Assembly (NCBI RefSeq): GCF_050436995.1
Contig: NC_134758.1
Location: 2,914,001 to 2,978,000 of the forward strand
From: Anticarsia gemmatalis
Taxonomy: Eukaryota > Arthropoda > Insecta > Lepidoptera > Erebidae
DNA length: 64,000 bases
Direction: 5' to 3'
Part shown: positions 13,601-23,690 of the stretch, one piece after another
Position numbering within the stretch: position 1 is the stretch's first letter
How the letters are laid out: every line of letters starts with the position of its first letter
Translations under genes and position numbers: made by a program
The notes under the pieces: generated by a model
Seen by the model: the letters and a program-made list of their open reading frames with translations, nothing else
Database searches by the model: none
What the model was told of the DNA's origin: nothing

Positions 13601-14127
13601 GCTTGTGATAATCTAAGGCTAGCCAATGGTCTCCCCACTGTCACATAACAGTGTCTTACAAAACCAAAAAGAAGCGGATCTTTGAAGCCGGACTGGTTAA
13701 TTAACTGGACATTATTTATGGAAGTAGCCCGTGTAATATTGCATTCATTTCATAATATTACTTCTATATTTCATACTGTATACATCTTTCATACATTTTC
13801 TCAAATGTTTAAAACTTTACGCTTTCGACGCAAAGAATTCGTGTGGGCCTAAAATTGTTAGTGTTTTGAAAGCCTAATGATGATATATTTTTCATCTGAA
13901 ATATGTGTTTAAAAATATTATAATGTAGTCAAAATAAATCAAGCAACACATCATATTAATATCACTCTTATGAAATATAAAATAAGGTCCATTTTTGTAG
14001 GGTGACCGGAGCGCAGTTAGCTGGGAACGATGTAAATGCTAAGCCGTGGAAGCAAGAGAAAAAACATAAGAACAAAAATAAGAGGGAAAAGCTAAGAAGA
14101 GTGTATGCAGCTTTGGACGAACATTAG
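7698..14127 (+). CDS. Lsg1: Large subunit GTPase 1 (LSG1)
   Basis: Cytoplasmic GTPase that releases the export adaptor NMD3 from the pre-60S ribosomal subunit late in maturation (family knowledge). Ten exons: 7698-7793, 8253-8476, 8932-9153, 9473-9593, 9810-10340, 10680-10832, 11292-11430, 11833-12032, 12251-12339, 14001-14127. Phase closes throughout, giving 633 residues against 658 in human. The N-terminus MGKKNKESLGRALIKDRF is family-typical. Motifs occur in the circularly permuted order: G4 LLNKAD near residues 199-204, then G1 GYPNVGKSS at 380-388, then G3 DCPG at 424-427. Between them lies an acidic, serine-rich insert (about 233-262, SETESADSEEDIDENE). The C-terminus is basic (KQEKKHKNKNKREK), as expected for RNA or ribosome contact. 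The start ATG has no in-frame rival upstream and matches the family start. The last intron (1.66 kb) is much longer than the others. Confidence 0.96.
13431..13471. repeat. Perfect 15-bp inverted repeat in the last LSG1 intron
   Basis: Arms 13431-13445 and 13457-13471 are exact reverse complements around an 11-nt loop (TTTTAAAAACG). On the transcribed strand this would fold as an AT-rich hairpin. It may be a MITE remnant; no function is evident. Confidence 0.6.
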
Positions 14128-14296
14128 AAAGAGACAGACATACAATATTCGTTTGGAAACTGTTCGATGAGTGAGAGAGATGACTATGTTATACGTATTG
14201 CGGACTTAGTCCGACACCCAAGTGTATTTTGTCTGTATTGGGATCCTATTTTATGTGTAACTTATGTATGATGAAAACTTTGTGCAGAAAAAATAT

Positions 14297-14302
14297 AATA
14301 AA
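14297..14302 (+). terminator. Poly(A) signal of LSG1
   Basis: AATAAA lies 170 bases after the LSG1 stop codon and is followed by a GT/T-rich stretch (ATCTATTTTTGTGTTTTC). It is the first canonical signal downstream of the stop, implying a 3' UTR of about 190 bases. Confidence 0.7.
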
Positions 14303-16824
14303 TGCATTTAATGTATCTATTTTTGTGTTTTCATTTTATAATTCCAACGATTGAAATTGATATTCTTTTATAATGTTGGATGAATCTTCCATCTTCGTCC
14401 TTGGTGATTGATATGTTTCACCTGTTTTTTAAACTTAGAAACGGTTTGCACAGACTAAACAATATTGACAGCTTAAAAGCCATTTCTCTGTACTTTTTCT
14501 TTGATTTTAGGATAGCATAAACGGTGGTCAATATGCGGATAATTTTTAACCCAATAGGCCAACAGAACACTGCATTTTGACGAATAACGATTATACGATG
14601 TAACGACGAAACAGAGTTGAATGTATTGATTTCATTATACGAAGAAATAAGACGCCAAAATCTTCGGAACACGTCAAAAGTACCCATTTTTGGTATTTTT
14701 ACGTATCCCGAAGATTTCTAATACCTAATCGTTTTTTTCCTGTAACTATTTTGTCGTTGTCGGCGAACAAAATAGTAATAATTCTACATTTTTGATATAA
14801 ACTGTACATACACATAACTGTACATGTACATTAAAGGAACAGAAGGGTTCATAATAACAATTCTTAGTATTGCAAATAAGAACATTATAATATTTTGTAG
14901 GATTTTCTCCTTGCTGGTCGACTGACAGTAGAAGTGCGTCGTAAAAGTCACTTGCACACTGAGTGATTAGTAGTATAGTTTTAGTGCATGATTCAACACA
15001 CGACTGTTTCAGTAGTAGGTGGAAGAGCTGAAAGATGTTAGTGTCGTTACGCATTGTAGACAGTTACTGGCCAACTCAGTCTTTAGCGAAACAGTGCGTC
15101 AATCTATCAGCAACTGCGTGCGTAAGCGATTGTTAAAACCGATGATCCTTCTTAAATTTATTTTACTCTTTCCCTGGATACGCACAATTTCGGCAGACCG
15201 CAAAATGAGTAGGTACTTACTTATCTGGTTGAAACTGGAAATTCAACTAGCTGATATTCTAAATTTTGTCTTCTTCCGCCAGTCGCGATTTTTGCATACA
15301 AGATTTTTAAAACAACTATATTAACAAAGCGAAATTTCGCAAGCGACTTTTACAGCGTTTAATTTTATTGCGAGTAACAGTTGCACACGGTCTTACAAAG
15401 TCTGCAAAGCTTAACATTTTGACTAATTCCCAGCTCAGAAATGAAGCAATTACAACAACGAACTTTGCAAATAATGAGCATGTACAGTGTAGGTTATAAT
15501 AAACACGCAGTTACAGTGAAGTATGTGTGGTATTCTCATGGCGAAACGTGGCCCAAATCCCTAGATTTACGACGCACCGCTAATTTAAGACAAGTGGTCG
15601 ATTCTGCGTGAGGTAGAGTACGACAACATTAATCAGAATGCTGTGTGCTTCCTTCCTGTACGGATGATTTATTGTCTCGATCTGTTGGGAAATGGAAACG
15701 AAGATATATCTACCTACTTGATGGTACTGGAGCAAAATATCTTGTTAAATTATATTCAAACCAGGCTAAACTGCGTCTTAGGGCTTCAAAATTGGTAATG
15801 ATATTTAAAGAGTTTACTTTGTCTATATTAATTTATCTCCATACAAATTATTTATGTCAATATAATTCACATAGAAGACTTTATTGCCACATACCGAGAT
15901 CGACTTTAACTGTGTTTTCCATTGTATGGATATATAAAAGCTCAACTCGAGCATCTTTAGGTGACAACTGTATAAAATTGGAATGACTAAAAATCATAAT
16001 ATTCTTAAAGACCAGTATAACACAACTTACAGGCAGTTATTTCGCTAAACACTGGTACTAAAATTGTCGACCCATAAATCAAATAATTCCGTATTATCAC
16101 AATTTACGTTCATAAAATTGAGAAATATTACAGAAGCTTTAAACACATCATGCATGATGTGAATTATGAGTAATACATTGATATACGACGAATAAAAAGT
16201 CGGTCAAACTTAGCACTTCTATAAGACACAAATCACGAATAATCCTTGAAATTTTACTGTAATACTTATTTATTTTCCGATCTAGTGCTAGACTAATTTA
16301 TTGGCTAGAAGTTAGACTAAACTGTTTTGATCTGAATCTTTATATTTTAAAAATAAGTCTAGAAACTGTATTACAGTTGTTGTACAATGCAATGGGTAAG
16401 AATGAAACGATATTTGTAGGTGGTTAACAGCAATAAAGTTAGTTAATCAGCTCATTTAAGACTATCACGGACCATTTGGAGTCTGCTATTGGGTGGTTCC
16501 CAACAACATTTTTATGGATCACAAGTCGACAAAAAAAAATTTTTTTTTTGAGCCTGTGTTTTAGTGAATATTTTCTGATTATATTAATCAAAAAGAAAAC
16601 AGGAATAACATTAATAATAAATAAAGTTTGCTTTTGTACTTTATATAACGAAAACTAAATATATAGGGTTTTGGCAGATTTTTTGAAGAGCCGTTGCATT
16701 TATGACTCAAAACCAGGGGTGAGGGGTCTGGGGGTGCGAAGTGGGTGGTAGCAGAGTGTCATGGCAGTATGCGCGTGCGCATTTAAAAGCAATAACACAT
16801 TTTTTTGCGTCACGGGGTCTAAAA
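14303..16824. other. Intergenic stretch, no supported gene
   Basis: AT-rich DNA with short open frames only (for example on plus at 15019-15324 and 15645-15986). These show no recognisable domain, no codon bias that I can see, and no flanking splice pairs. It separates LSG1 from the repeat-rich block. Upstream exons of the small gene at 22157-23690 could lie here, but I could not identify them. Confidence 0.5.
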
Positions 16825-17245
16825 ATGGCATCGAAAAAGTGTAAAAACGACGTGGACTCTTTTTGCTACATTTGTGATGAATTTATTAAAGTGAGAGCCA
16901 ATAAAATTTGTTTATCATCAAATAAGGCATTTTGTGAAGCCTATGAAGCTTACTTTAACATGTCAGTACGAAATCAGGATAAAATATGGGCACCTCACTT
17001 CTTGTGTAATAACTGCAAAAACACTTTAGAAGGTAAGAAAATCCTCCTTATATTGAATGAACATTTATATGCCTATATACATATTTTTTTTAAATATACA
17101 TTACATGTGTACATCGTTAATTAATGTTATTAATATTTTTTTCAGCCTGGTACTGAGGAGAGGAAAAAAAGATGAAGTTTGAAGTACCATGAATATGGAG
17201 AGAGCCTACTGACACATCAAGTTCCTATTTTCACACAAAAAAAAA
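16825..17245 (+). pseudogene. Decayed copy of a repetitive cysteine-rich domain protein
   Basis: From ATG 16825 the frame begins MASKKCKNDVDSFCYICDEF and runs to a CNNCKNTLE stretch ending at a donor (17032|GTAAGA). Two CxxC pairs suggest a zinc-binding fold. After a normal acceptor (TTTTTTCAG, 17145) the sequence resumes as AWY and then stops at TGA. After a frame change it continues MKFEVP, stop, IWREPTDTSSSYF. I recognise this order (AYEAYF, CNNC, KMKFEVPRIWREPT) from a multicopy domain found in many arthropod and cnidarian genomes, often in repeat-like copies; its function is unknown to me. The two in-frame stops and the frameshift after the intron show this copy is broken. The retained intron means it is not a processed copy. 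Confidence 0.6.
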
Positions 17246-18139
17246 CCAAAAGTATTCATTTCAAAAAAAAAATGTATCCTTTTTGTATTTTGTGTTTCTT
17301 TATGCCTTATTTCATCATTTAAATTAATAAAAATATATTAATCATAACTTTTTTACTCTTATATATTTATAATTGAATGTGAAAAAAAGAGCTTTACCAT
17401 TAAAACTTAAAATTCGTTCTAAAAGCTACAAAAGCAAACTTTATTAGATAATAATATTATTTCCTTATTTAGTTAGGTATACGTAATCAAAATCAAAGGT
17501 ACAGAACTCAGACTCAAAATTCGTGTTGACCAATGTAATCAACGAGCCCTCTGTCAGAAGCACTAATATCATACTTATGTACCTAGGTCTTTTTTTAGTG
17601 TTAGATCCAGGATTTTATTTTGGGCTTGAACTTTCAAATCTTTTGGACATCTTTTAAACGTGACAGGAGCTTGGAATTCGGATGTTTTTGGGCATGTTGC
17701 ACCAGGCGTGTTTCGTCCTATAAAACGAAGACGAAAGTAGTCTTAGTTTTTTTTGCGGTTTCAAAGAGTTTCAATAAATTGAATCAATATGACCTTAATT
17801 TCGGATACTAAAGTATGTTTGTCATTTACGACAATCGTCAGAACTTATTATAATTTAGCAGCTTCATAAAATAAGTTATTTCCTTGTGATATTATAAATT
17901 TTGTTCTAAATATTTTAGCTAATTCCTTGTATATGATAATCATATTCCGCGTTCTCAGTTTTATGACGTCAAATGTCTGTGCTTGTATTACTTTAAAATT
18001 AGCGTCACAAACTCATTTCCCTGAAATACAGCATTCAGTTATATTTCATTGCTCTGTTTACTATTGTATAAAAGTCAAACAAACTAACTGTCGCAATTTA
18101 TTATGTAGTTTGCCATTAAAATACTTATCTCTAGTTTGA
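17246..18139. other. AT-rich spacer, nothing recognised
   Basis: About 0.9 kb between the decayed gene and the target duplication of the hAT-like element. It contains homopolymer A/T runs and short random frames. I see no gene, promoter or repeat signature. Confidence 0.5.
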
Positions 18140-18147
18140 TTTGTATT
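18140..18147. repeat. Target-site duplication, left copy (TTTGTATT)
   Basis: Eight bases immediately before the terminal CAGGGGTG, identical to 21633-21640 immediately after the opposite terminus. Eight bp is the duplication length made by hAT-superfamily transposases. Confidence 0.85.
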
Positions 18148-18539
18148 CAGGGGTGTATTTACCCTAGGGCTAGAAGGGCTATAGCCCGGGGCGGCAGGCC
18201 GCGAGGGGCGGCCCAGAGGCGGACCAAGGGCGGCCGGTAGGCCGCCTCGACGGCTTTGGTTTGGACATTTGGAACAGTAAAAAAAAAATTAAAACGTAAG
18301 GCTAGAACGCGCCTGAGCCACCTTTCCCAAGTATGCAAGCCGCCCCTTGTTCTTTCCTGAACGGTTGAACCATGTATTTTTTTTCCACCTCGGTTTTGTT
18401 ATGTCTGAAGCAAGTCTGACGCTAAAACAAATATTTTAGTGTTTAGCTTACGTCGCCCTGCGCATGGTAATTTCTAAAAGTTCTAACATGTACTCGTCTA
18501 TCTAGGAAAATAATAAAGTTATAAATATAGATACCGGGG

Positions 18540-20411
18540 CGGCGGCGAAGCTTCTGAAGAGAAGTCAGTCTTTCTTGGACTAGTAACTATCTTGGGTCTT
18601 GGTATGTTTCAATGTTGATCAGCTCGCGTTGGGTTAGGTGCGATGTTTTTTCCCCTCGTGGGTCTGCATCTTATCGTGGTGAGGGGGTTAGTAACATTGA
18701 GAAGTTGGGGAAACAGCGAACGCGAGGAAAAAAATATATCGTGCGTGTCCCTCTACTTGCATAGGACACAGGTGCGGGACAGGTGAGCCGTCAGTGGGAG
18801 GACAGGCTCGGTGGGCGCTCACACTGCCCCGTGTTGACGAGGAGCCTGGGCCTCCAGGCCTCTGCCGCCCTCGTCAACCGTCCGATATCGTAAACCCACC
18901 CATCCTAGATGGGACCGAGGGCCTTGCCTTAACCGGCTGGATCGCGAGGAGACCACCTCTATAAATTAAAATCCTGAGTAACTCCGGCAGTGCTGCCACC
19001 TTTGGGAGCCTTGCGTGGTCAGAGTTCACTCGCTATGCGAGTGACTACCAGTCGCAAGCGGCCACTGGGGCACCTCCCGCCCCCCAGTGGTATAAGGGTC
19101 ACCGGAGTATGGGGCCTCTACCTCGGTGGAACGATACTTACCACACTCGCGGAAACTGTATGGATATTATAAATTTTAAAACGAACCTAATTGATGTAAG
19201 TGGGAGGGGCGAAAAGCCCCAACCTGAGGAAATCGGGGGCAATACGAACAGCAATCTTGACTGTGCAGTTGCAGAGGGTCGGCGCATGCCCAGTTTTGCG
19301 GGACCCTCGCCGGTGAGGACGAGGTCGAAGGTCGCTCGGGAGTCTAGTGTCGTTTCCGACATTGGCCCCGATATGAGCTTGGTTTCAGATGCAACTCATC
19401 GAAATCTATGCGAAAGCGGCCGCCTTTGACGAAAGAGCCGACCGCGTCGGATGGGGTGGGGAAGGAAAAGAAAGCGCCGGGGAGCGAGTGTCAGACCATG
19501 AACCCAAGGACAAATTCACCATCCCGCTGGCGTACACCATCCTCACCAACCACGAGGCAATGGTGGAGGTGGCAAAGACGCTGCTAGGAGCATCAAGCTG
19601 GCAGTGTCGGAGTCGAGCAGGCAGTATGCCACGAAGGAGACTCTGGCGCTTCAGGCCCATAATCATCGCTTGCAAGTGGAGGTCGATCACATGTTGCGAG
19701 AAATCGCTTGCTAGGAGTCTCGCATCCGCCTGCCCCTAGTGGCAGAGAAGAAGGCGGGGCCACTTCCCGTGCCCGCCACTATAGCGGTAAAGGCAACGGC
19801 ACCACGTCCCGCGCCAGAAAAGCCAGGGGCAGCGTCCTCAGCTGCGCCGGATAACGCATCCGCCACGGCACAGCCACCGCACCGCAGCTGACAGGTCCCT
19901 GGACCAAGGCGAAGCAGGGTCATCAGCCGCAGCCTTCTTACAGTGCGTTGGCTTCCGAACCGCCGTTAACTAACCCGACGGCTGCCAATGAGTGGCAGGT
20001 CGTCGGGAAAAACAGCAAGGCCGCCAAGGCGCCCAATGCTACGAAAGCCAACAAAAAGGGCAAGAAAAAGAAAGCGCCCAAACTTCGGGCTCCGAAATCG
20101 GCTGCAGTGATCATCACGCTGTAGCTGGAGGCGGCAAAAAACGGTGCGACCTACAGAGACGTTATTGGGGACGCGGAGGCCACAATAAACCTGGCCGACA
20201 TTCGAATAGTTCGCTTCGGAGTTGCGGCTACGGGAGCTCGAATGTTCGACTCCCAGGGGTAGCAGGAGCCCGAAAAGCGGACGCCCTGGCCTCTAAATTG
20301 AGGGAATTCATCAGGGAGGACAGCGTCCGAGTATCCAGGCACACAAAGACCGCGGAACTAAGCATAGGTCTGGATCACTTTGCCTCCCTAGAAGAGGTGA
20401 AGGTCGATTAA
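18540..20411 (+). mobile_element. Degenerate ORF1 region of an R1-clade-like LINE
   Basis: This GC-rich block differs sharply in composition from its surroundings. It carries pieces of one gag-like ORF1 spread over shifted frames: 19109-19429, 19389-19739 and 19992-20411, all plus. Recognisable segments are NHEAMVEVAKTLL, an Ala/Pro-rich linker (19740-19900), WQVVGKNSKAAK with a following lysine-rich run, and a domain with ATYRDVIGDAEATINL and RIVRFGVAATGARMF, ending LEEVKVD. This matches ORF1 of insect R1-clade elements as I remember them. In-frame stops and at least two frameshifts make it dead. The C-terminal CCHC knuckles and all of the endonuclease/reverse-transcriptase ORF2 are missing. 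The left limit is approximate. Confidence 0.7.
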
Positions 20412-21540
20412 AGTCGATTTAATAAATACAATTGATTAGGATGATGTATCTATATACTTATAATAAATCTGTAGAGAGGTCAAGGTCAGATTTTTTCCTG
20501 TCTGTATGTTACGCTGCCACGTAAAAACTACCGATTAGAATGCACTGAAATTTGGTATATGCATAGAATAAGTAGTGGAGCAACTTATAGGATAACATTT
20601 TATCGCATAAAATTTCATATATTATTAGAAAATTGAAAAAAATACGTAGAAATCTTTTGAACCTGCGTTTCCCTATAGAGACCTTAGATGGCGTTGCAAT
20701 CCATTTCACAACATTCGCATAGTGAACGCGGCCCCGGCCGTATCGATACATGTTGTCGCACCAACCAATAGATGGCGTTATAGTCTGCGACAAAGCATGT
20801 TTTTCCTTATTAATTTATTTTGGTGGCTTAGTTGTAAAATAAATACCTTTGAAACAGGCTATACATTTATAAGATTTTCAAACATAAATGTTGTATGATA
20901 TATTACACAAAAATGTGGGTTTACGTGGGTCCGGTGCGGTCGGGATATCCTAGATGGCAAATAGAGTAATTTCGTTTGTTGTCGTTGTTCGCCGCAACTA
21001 ACAGATGGCGTTGCAGTTCGTAACACATAACCAAATTAATTGGTTGCATTAAGGAAATAAATTGGATAGCTATGAAACAGACTATGTGGTAAATTTTAAA
21101 AAATAAACAACGGATGATATATAAAGAATAATTACGGGTTACGCGGTTTCGGACGTATCATCGCAAGTATACATTATTACGCGTGTGAAGAGCTCCGGCG
21201 CAGATAGGTCTGTCTGTAGCTATAATAATATTCTGAATCCAGACGGGTAAGCAATGGTCAGTCTATAATAAGGTATTATATTTTACACTGTAAACTGGTA
21301 CGGATACAGACGAGAGAGGAAAAGAAGATAACCACAGGAAATCAGGCCTGCCTGAGCCTGTGTCACATTGTGTGCCCTTCGGCTGCCTTTCGTAAATAAC
21401 CATTAGATGACAAAGAGTTGTTAGCATTTTTATGTGTAGGTGTATCAAGTGCTTCGCAATTCGCGTGCTCAAACGAATAAGCAACAATACGAAATTCACG
21501 CGAGCAGAGCCGCACGGGTCAGCTATAAACGAATAAGTTA
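20412..21540. repeat. Repeat-derived sequence with four AGATGGC motifs
   Basis: Inside the hAT-like element, after the LINE fragment. AGATGGC occurs at 20696, 20770, 20952 and 21003, three of them followed by GTT. The start resembles a common lepidopteran interspersed repeat (AATAAATCTGTAGAGAGGTC at 20463-20482). No coding frame is supported. Confidence 0.45.
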
Positions 21541-21632
21541 AAAATGAAAAAAAAAAATTAGATTTCTTTCATTCCTTGATGGGGCGGCAAGTTACAGGAG
21601 CCCGGGGCGCGCCATCTTAAAATACGCCTCTG

Positions 21633-21640
21633 TTTGTATT
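21633..21640. repeat. Target-site duplication, right copy (TTTGTATT)
   Basis: Exact match to 18140-18147, directly after the terminal CGCCTCTG of the hAT-like element. Confidence 0.85.
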
Positions 21641-22156
21641 ATAAACGTTCTTGTTATTGTAGTATTAGTATTGATTCATAATTAACCAGCTGCCTGAAGA
21701 AAATTGAGTTAACTCCAGAGAAACTTAAGTCAAGGGACCACGAAGTAAGCTGTGAAGTAAGTATCTACCTATGGTTAAATTTAAGGAAGTATGCAAAATT
21801 GTATAGTTGTTCGTAGCCATTGGAAATTAATTGTCGTTTAATTTTGTTTCTGGGGCACCTATCAAAATGAAAATTACCGAAACCCGTATTTGCTTACATG
21901 GCCAAGATTCTAAGCTCCTATTCATTTTGAAGGAGGTGACTTAAAGCAGATATCTCTCGCTCAGTATAACTTATTTCTTGAAAAGAAGGTAGCTATACAA
22001 TATCTTTAAAACACATTTTTTTTTCAGATAATACTTTAATGAAGTTTGTGTTATTGTTATCTCCCTTCAAAAATCTATGTCAAGTGCCGTTGTTATATAA
22101 TGATTGTTACCTAAATACCTATGTACCCATATGCTATAGATTCCTATGGATTGCAG

Positions 22157-23690
22157 GTGCACCACCAAAGTTTAAACTAGTCGGCAGGATGTTTTGGAAA
22201 CCGATACGAGAGAGGAAGTGTTTGAGCGAAGCTAAGGAGGTAAGTACTTACGTGCTTTAGTTAATTGAGTGTTGGTTAGATTTTAGAGGACTTGACTGAA
22301 CACTTCCTTAATTTATTTAAATAGCTTTAATTAATTATTATTGGCTATTGTTTTATTTAAAATCGGATCATTTTTTTCGTAATCACTAAAGTAAAAACTT
22401 TTCTACAAGTTTTCTAAAACTTTCGTGTCTTTCCAAAGAGACTTTTGGTAATAATATTTATATCAGTATGGGGCTTCTAATTATTATTTGTAGTCTAATT
22501 TATGCATGCAATGCCATTAGAAGATTGAATATACTTTCAAGAAGCAGGGTGCAAAATATACATGTATGACTTACAAATCTTTTTTAGTCTTCCATAACTT
22601 GTCCATCTTCGTACAAAGATCTTCAGGTTGATGTTAGTTCGGAGAACGTTCTCATAAAGGAGACCTTTTCGCTTTGCTGTTGACATCCAATATAATCAGC
22701 AGCAAAGCGGAAAAAGACAAATTTATGGAGAACTTTTGTTTCTTTCTTCTTCTAGTCTTCAATTTCGCCCAACATTCTTAAGAATCTCGCCGAATGTCCT
22801 TACAAAAATTAGGTAACTAAGTATACCTATACTGTTAAAGTGTATAAACTATGTTAGTGCAAAGAAAAATATTGTTATAGCGAACACTGTAATAACTATA
22901 ACCTTAATTAAAAACTAACATAGGCATGCAAAATTAACCAACTTACATACCTAATAATTACAATAAGTACCTACCTACAATGATAATACGAAAATTATAT
23001 ATTAAACAAAACCAACCCTTAAAGCCTTTCTTGTACCTAAAAAAAAGAGTTTGTAGAAAATAACAAACTTTTGAATGTTACATTTTCTCGTAACTTCTCT
23101 ACCACTCCACCTGTAATTTTTACCTTTCAAATAGAATCAGAAACATTTTTACTGGCCACCGACAGACGCCCAAATAAAACCGTGTGTTTTATTATTACCC
23201 AGAAAATAGCTCTTGGCAATGCGCAAGCGGCTGTGCCTATTTATAGTGTGTTGTATATCATTGCACGGAAAATGTAAACAAAATTACGGTTTGTGTAAAT
23301 ACATAGCAGTAACGCGAAGGCCGGTTGTACTGAAACGTTGAAATCGAAAGATATTTTAGTGTTACCACTTATTCTAGCTGCTGAGATTTGTTGAAAAATG
23401 AATTTTGTTTAAAAGCTTTTCTGTAGCCTCTTTTTTCAATAATTTATTAATGTTTTACTTCTAGACACGGTTTTGCTTCTAGCGCGAGATAGGTTTAGAC
23501 TAAGTGAAATTTAGAAAAAAGTTCATGTGCTGGCCGAGGTTGACAAATTGCCGGGAAAGAGAGATTTAGAAAATTATCTAGTGGACAAATTGTTGATACT
23601 TTTTTAATAGAAATTTTATTTTTGAGGTTTCCTTTGACTCATTTATTTTTTCAGGATCCTTACACTCCCGTGAACAGGGAGATCCCTTAA
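22157..23690 (+). CDS. Last two exons of an unidentified small protein gene
   Basis: Exon 22157-22239 follows GGATTGCAG and ends at GAG|GTAAGTAC. In phase 1 it reads APPKFKLVGRMFWKPIRERK and on to CLSEAKE. Exon 23655-23690 follows a strong acceptor (TTTATTTTTTCAG) and reads DPYTPVNREIP then TAA. The two join in phase 0. The coding sense, the matched phases and the good splice sites argue for a real C-terminus, but the upstream exons are not found. A possible upstream exon at about 21690-21757 (CLKKIELTPEKLKSRDHE, donor GTAAGT) has the wrong end phase unless a weak GTGAAG donor is used. I do not recognise the family. The hAT-like element ends 517 bp upstream. Confidence 0.45.

Larger units (their letters stand above)
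18148..21632. mobile_element. hAT-like DNA element, about 3.5 kb, with LINE sequence inside
   Basis: The left end begins CAGGGGTGTATTTA and the right end, read in reverse complement, begins CAGAGGCGTATTTT. These are imperfect terminal inverted repeats with the CAG start usual for hAT elements. Both ends continue into related GC-rich subterminal sequence (GCCCGGGGCGGC on the left; GGGGCGGCAAG and GCCCGGGGCGC on the right). The element is bounded by an exact 8-bp direct repeat TTTGTATT at 18140-18147 and 21633-21640. I see no hAT transposase frame, so it is non-autonomous. About 18.5-20.4 kb instead carries ORF1-type sequence of a non-LTR retrotransposon, and 20.4-21.5 kb carries further repeat sequence. 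That points to nested insertion or capture. Confidence 0.8.

Noticed and set aside
15019..15986. Two plus-strand frames of about 100 codons after LSG1
   Set aside because: Composition is AT-driven, with no family resemblance and no matched splice sites; not listed as genes.
19138..20342. Antisense frames across the LINE block
   Set aside because: Low-stop GC-rich DNA; the plus strand matches a LINE ORF1, the minus strand matches nothing I know.
21688..21757. Possible exon CLKKIELTPEKLKSRDHE before the small gene
   Set aside because: Its natural donors end in phase 0, but the next exon needs phase 1; mentioned only as a possibility in that gene's entry.
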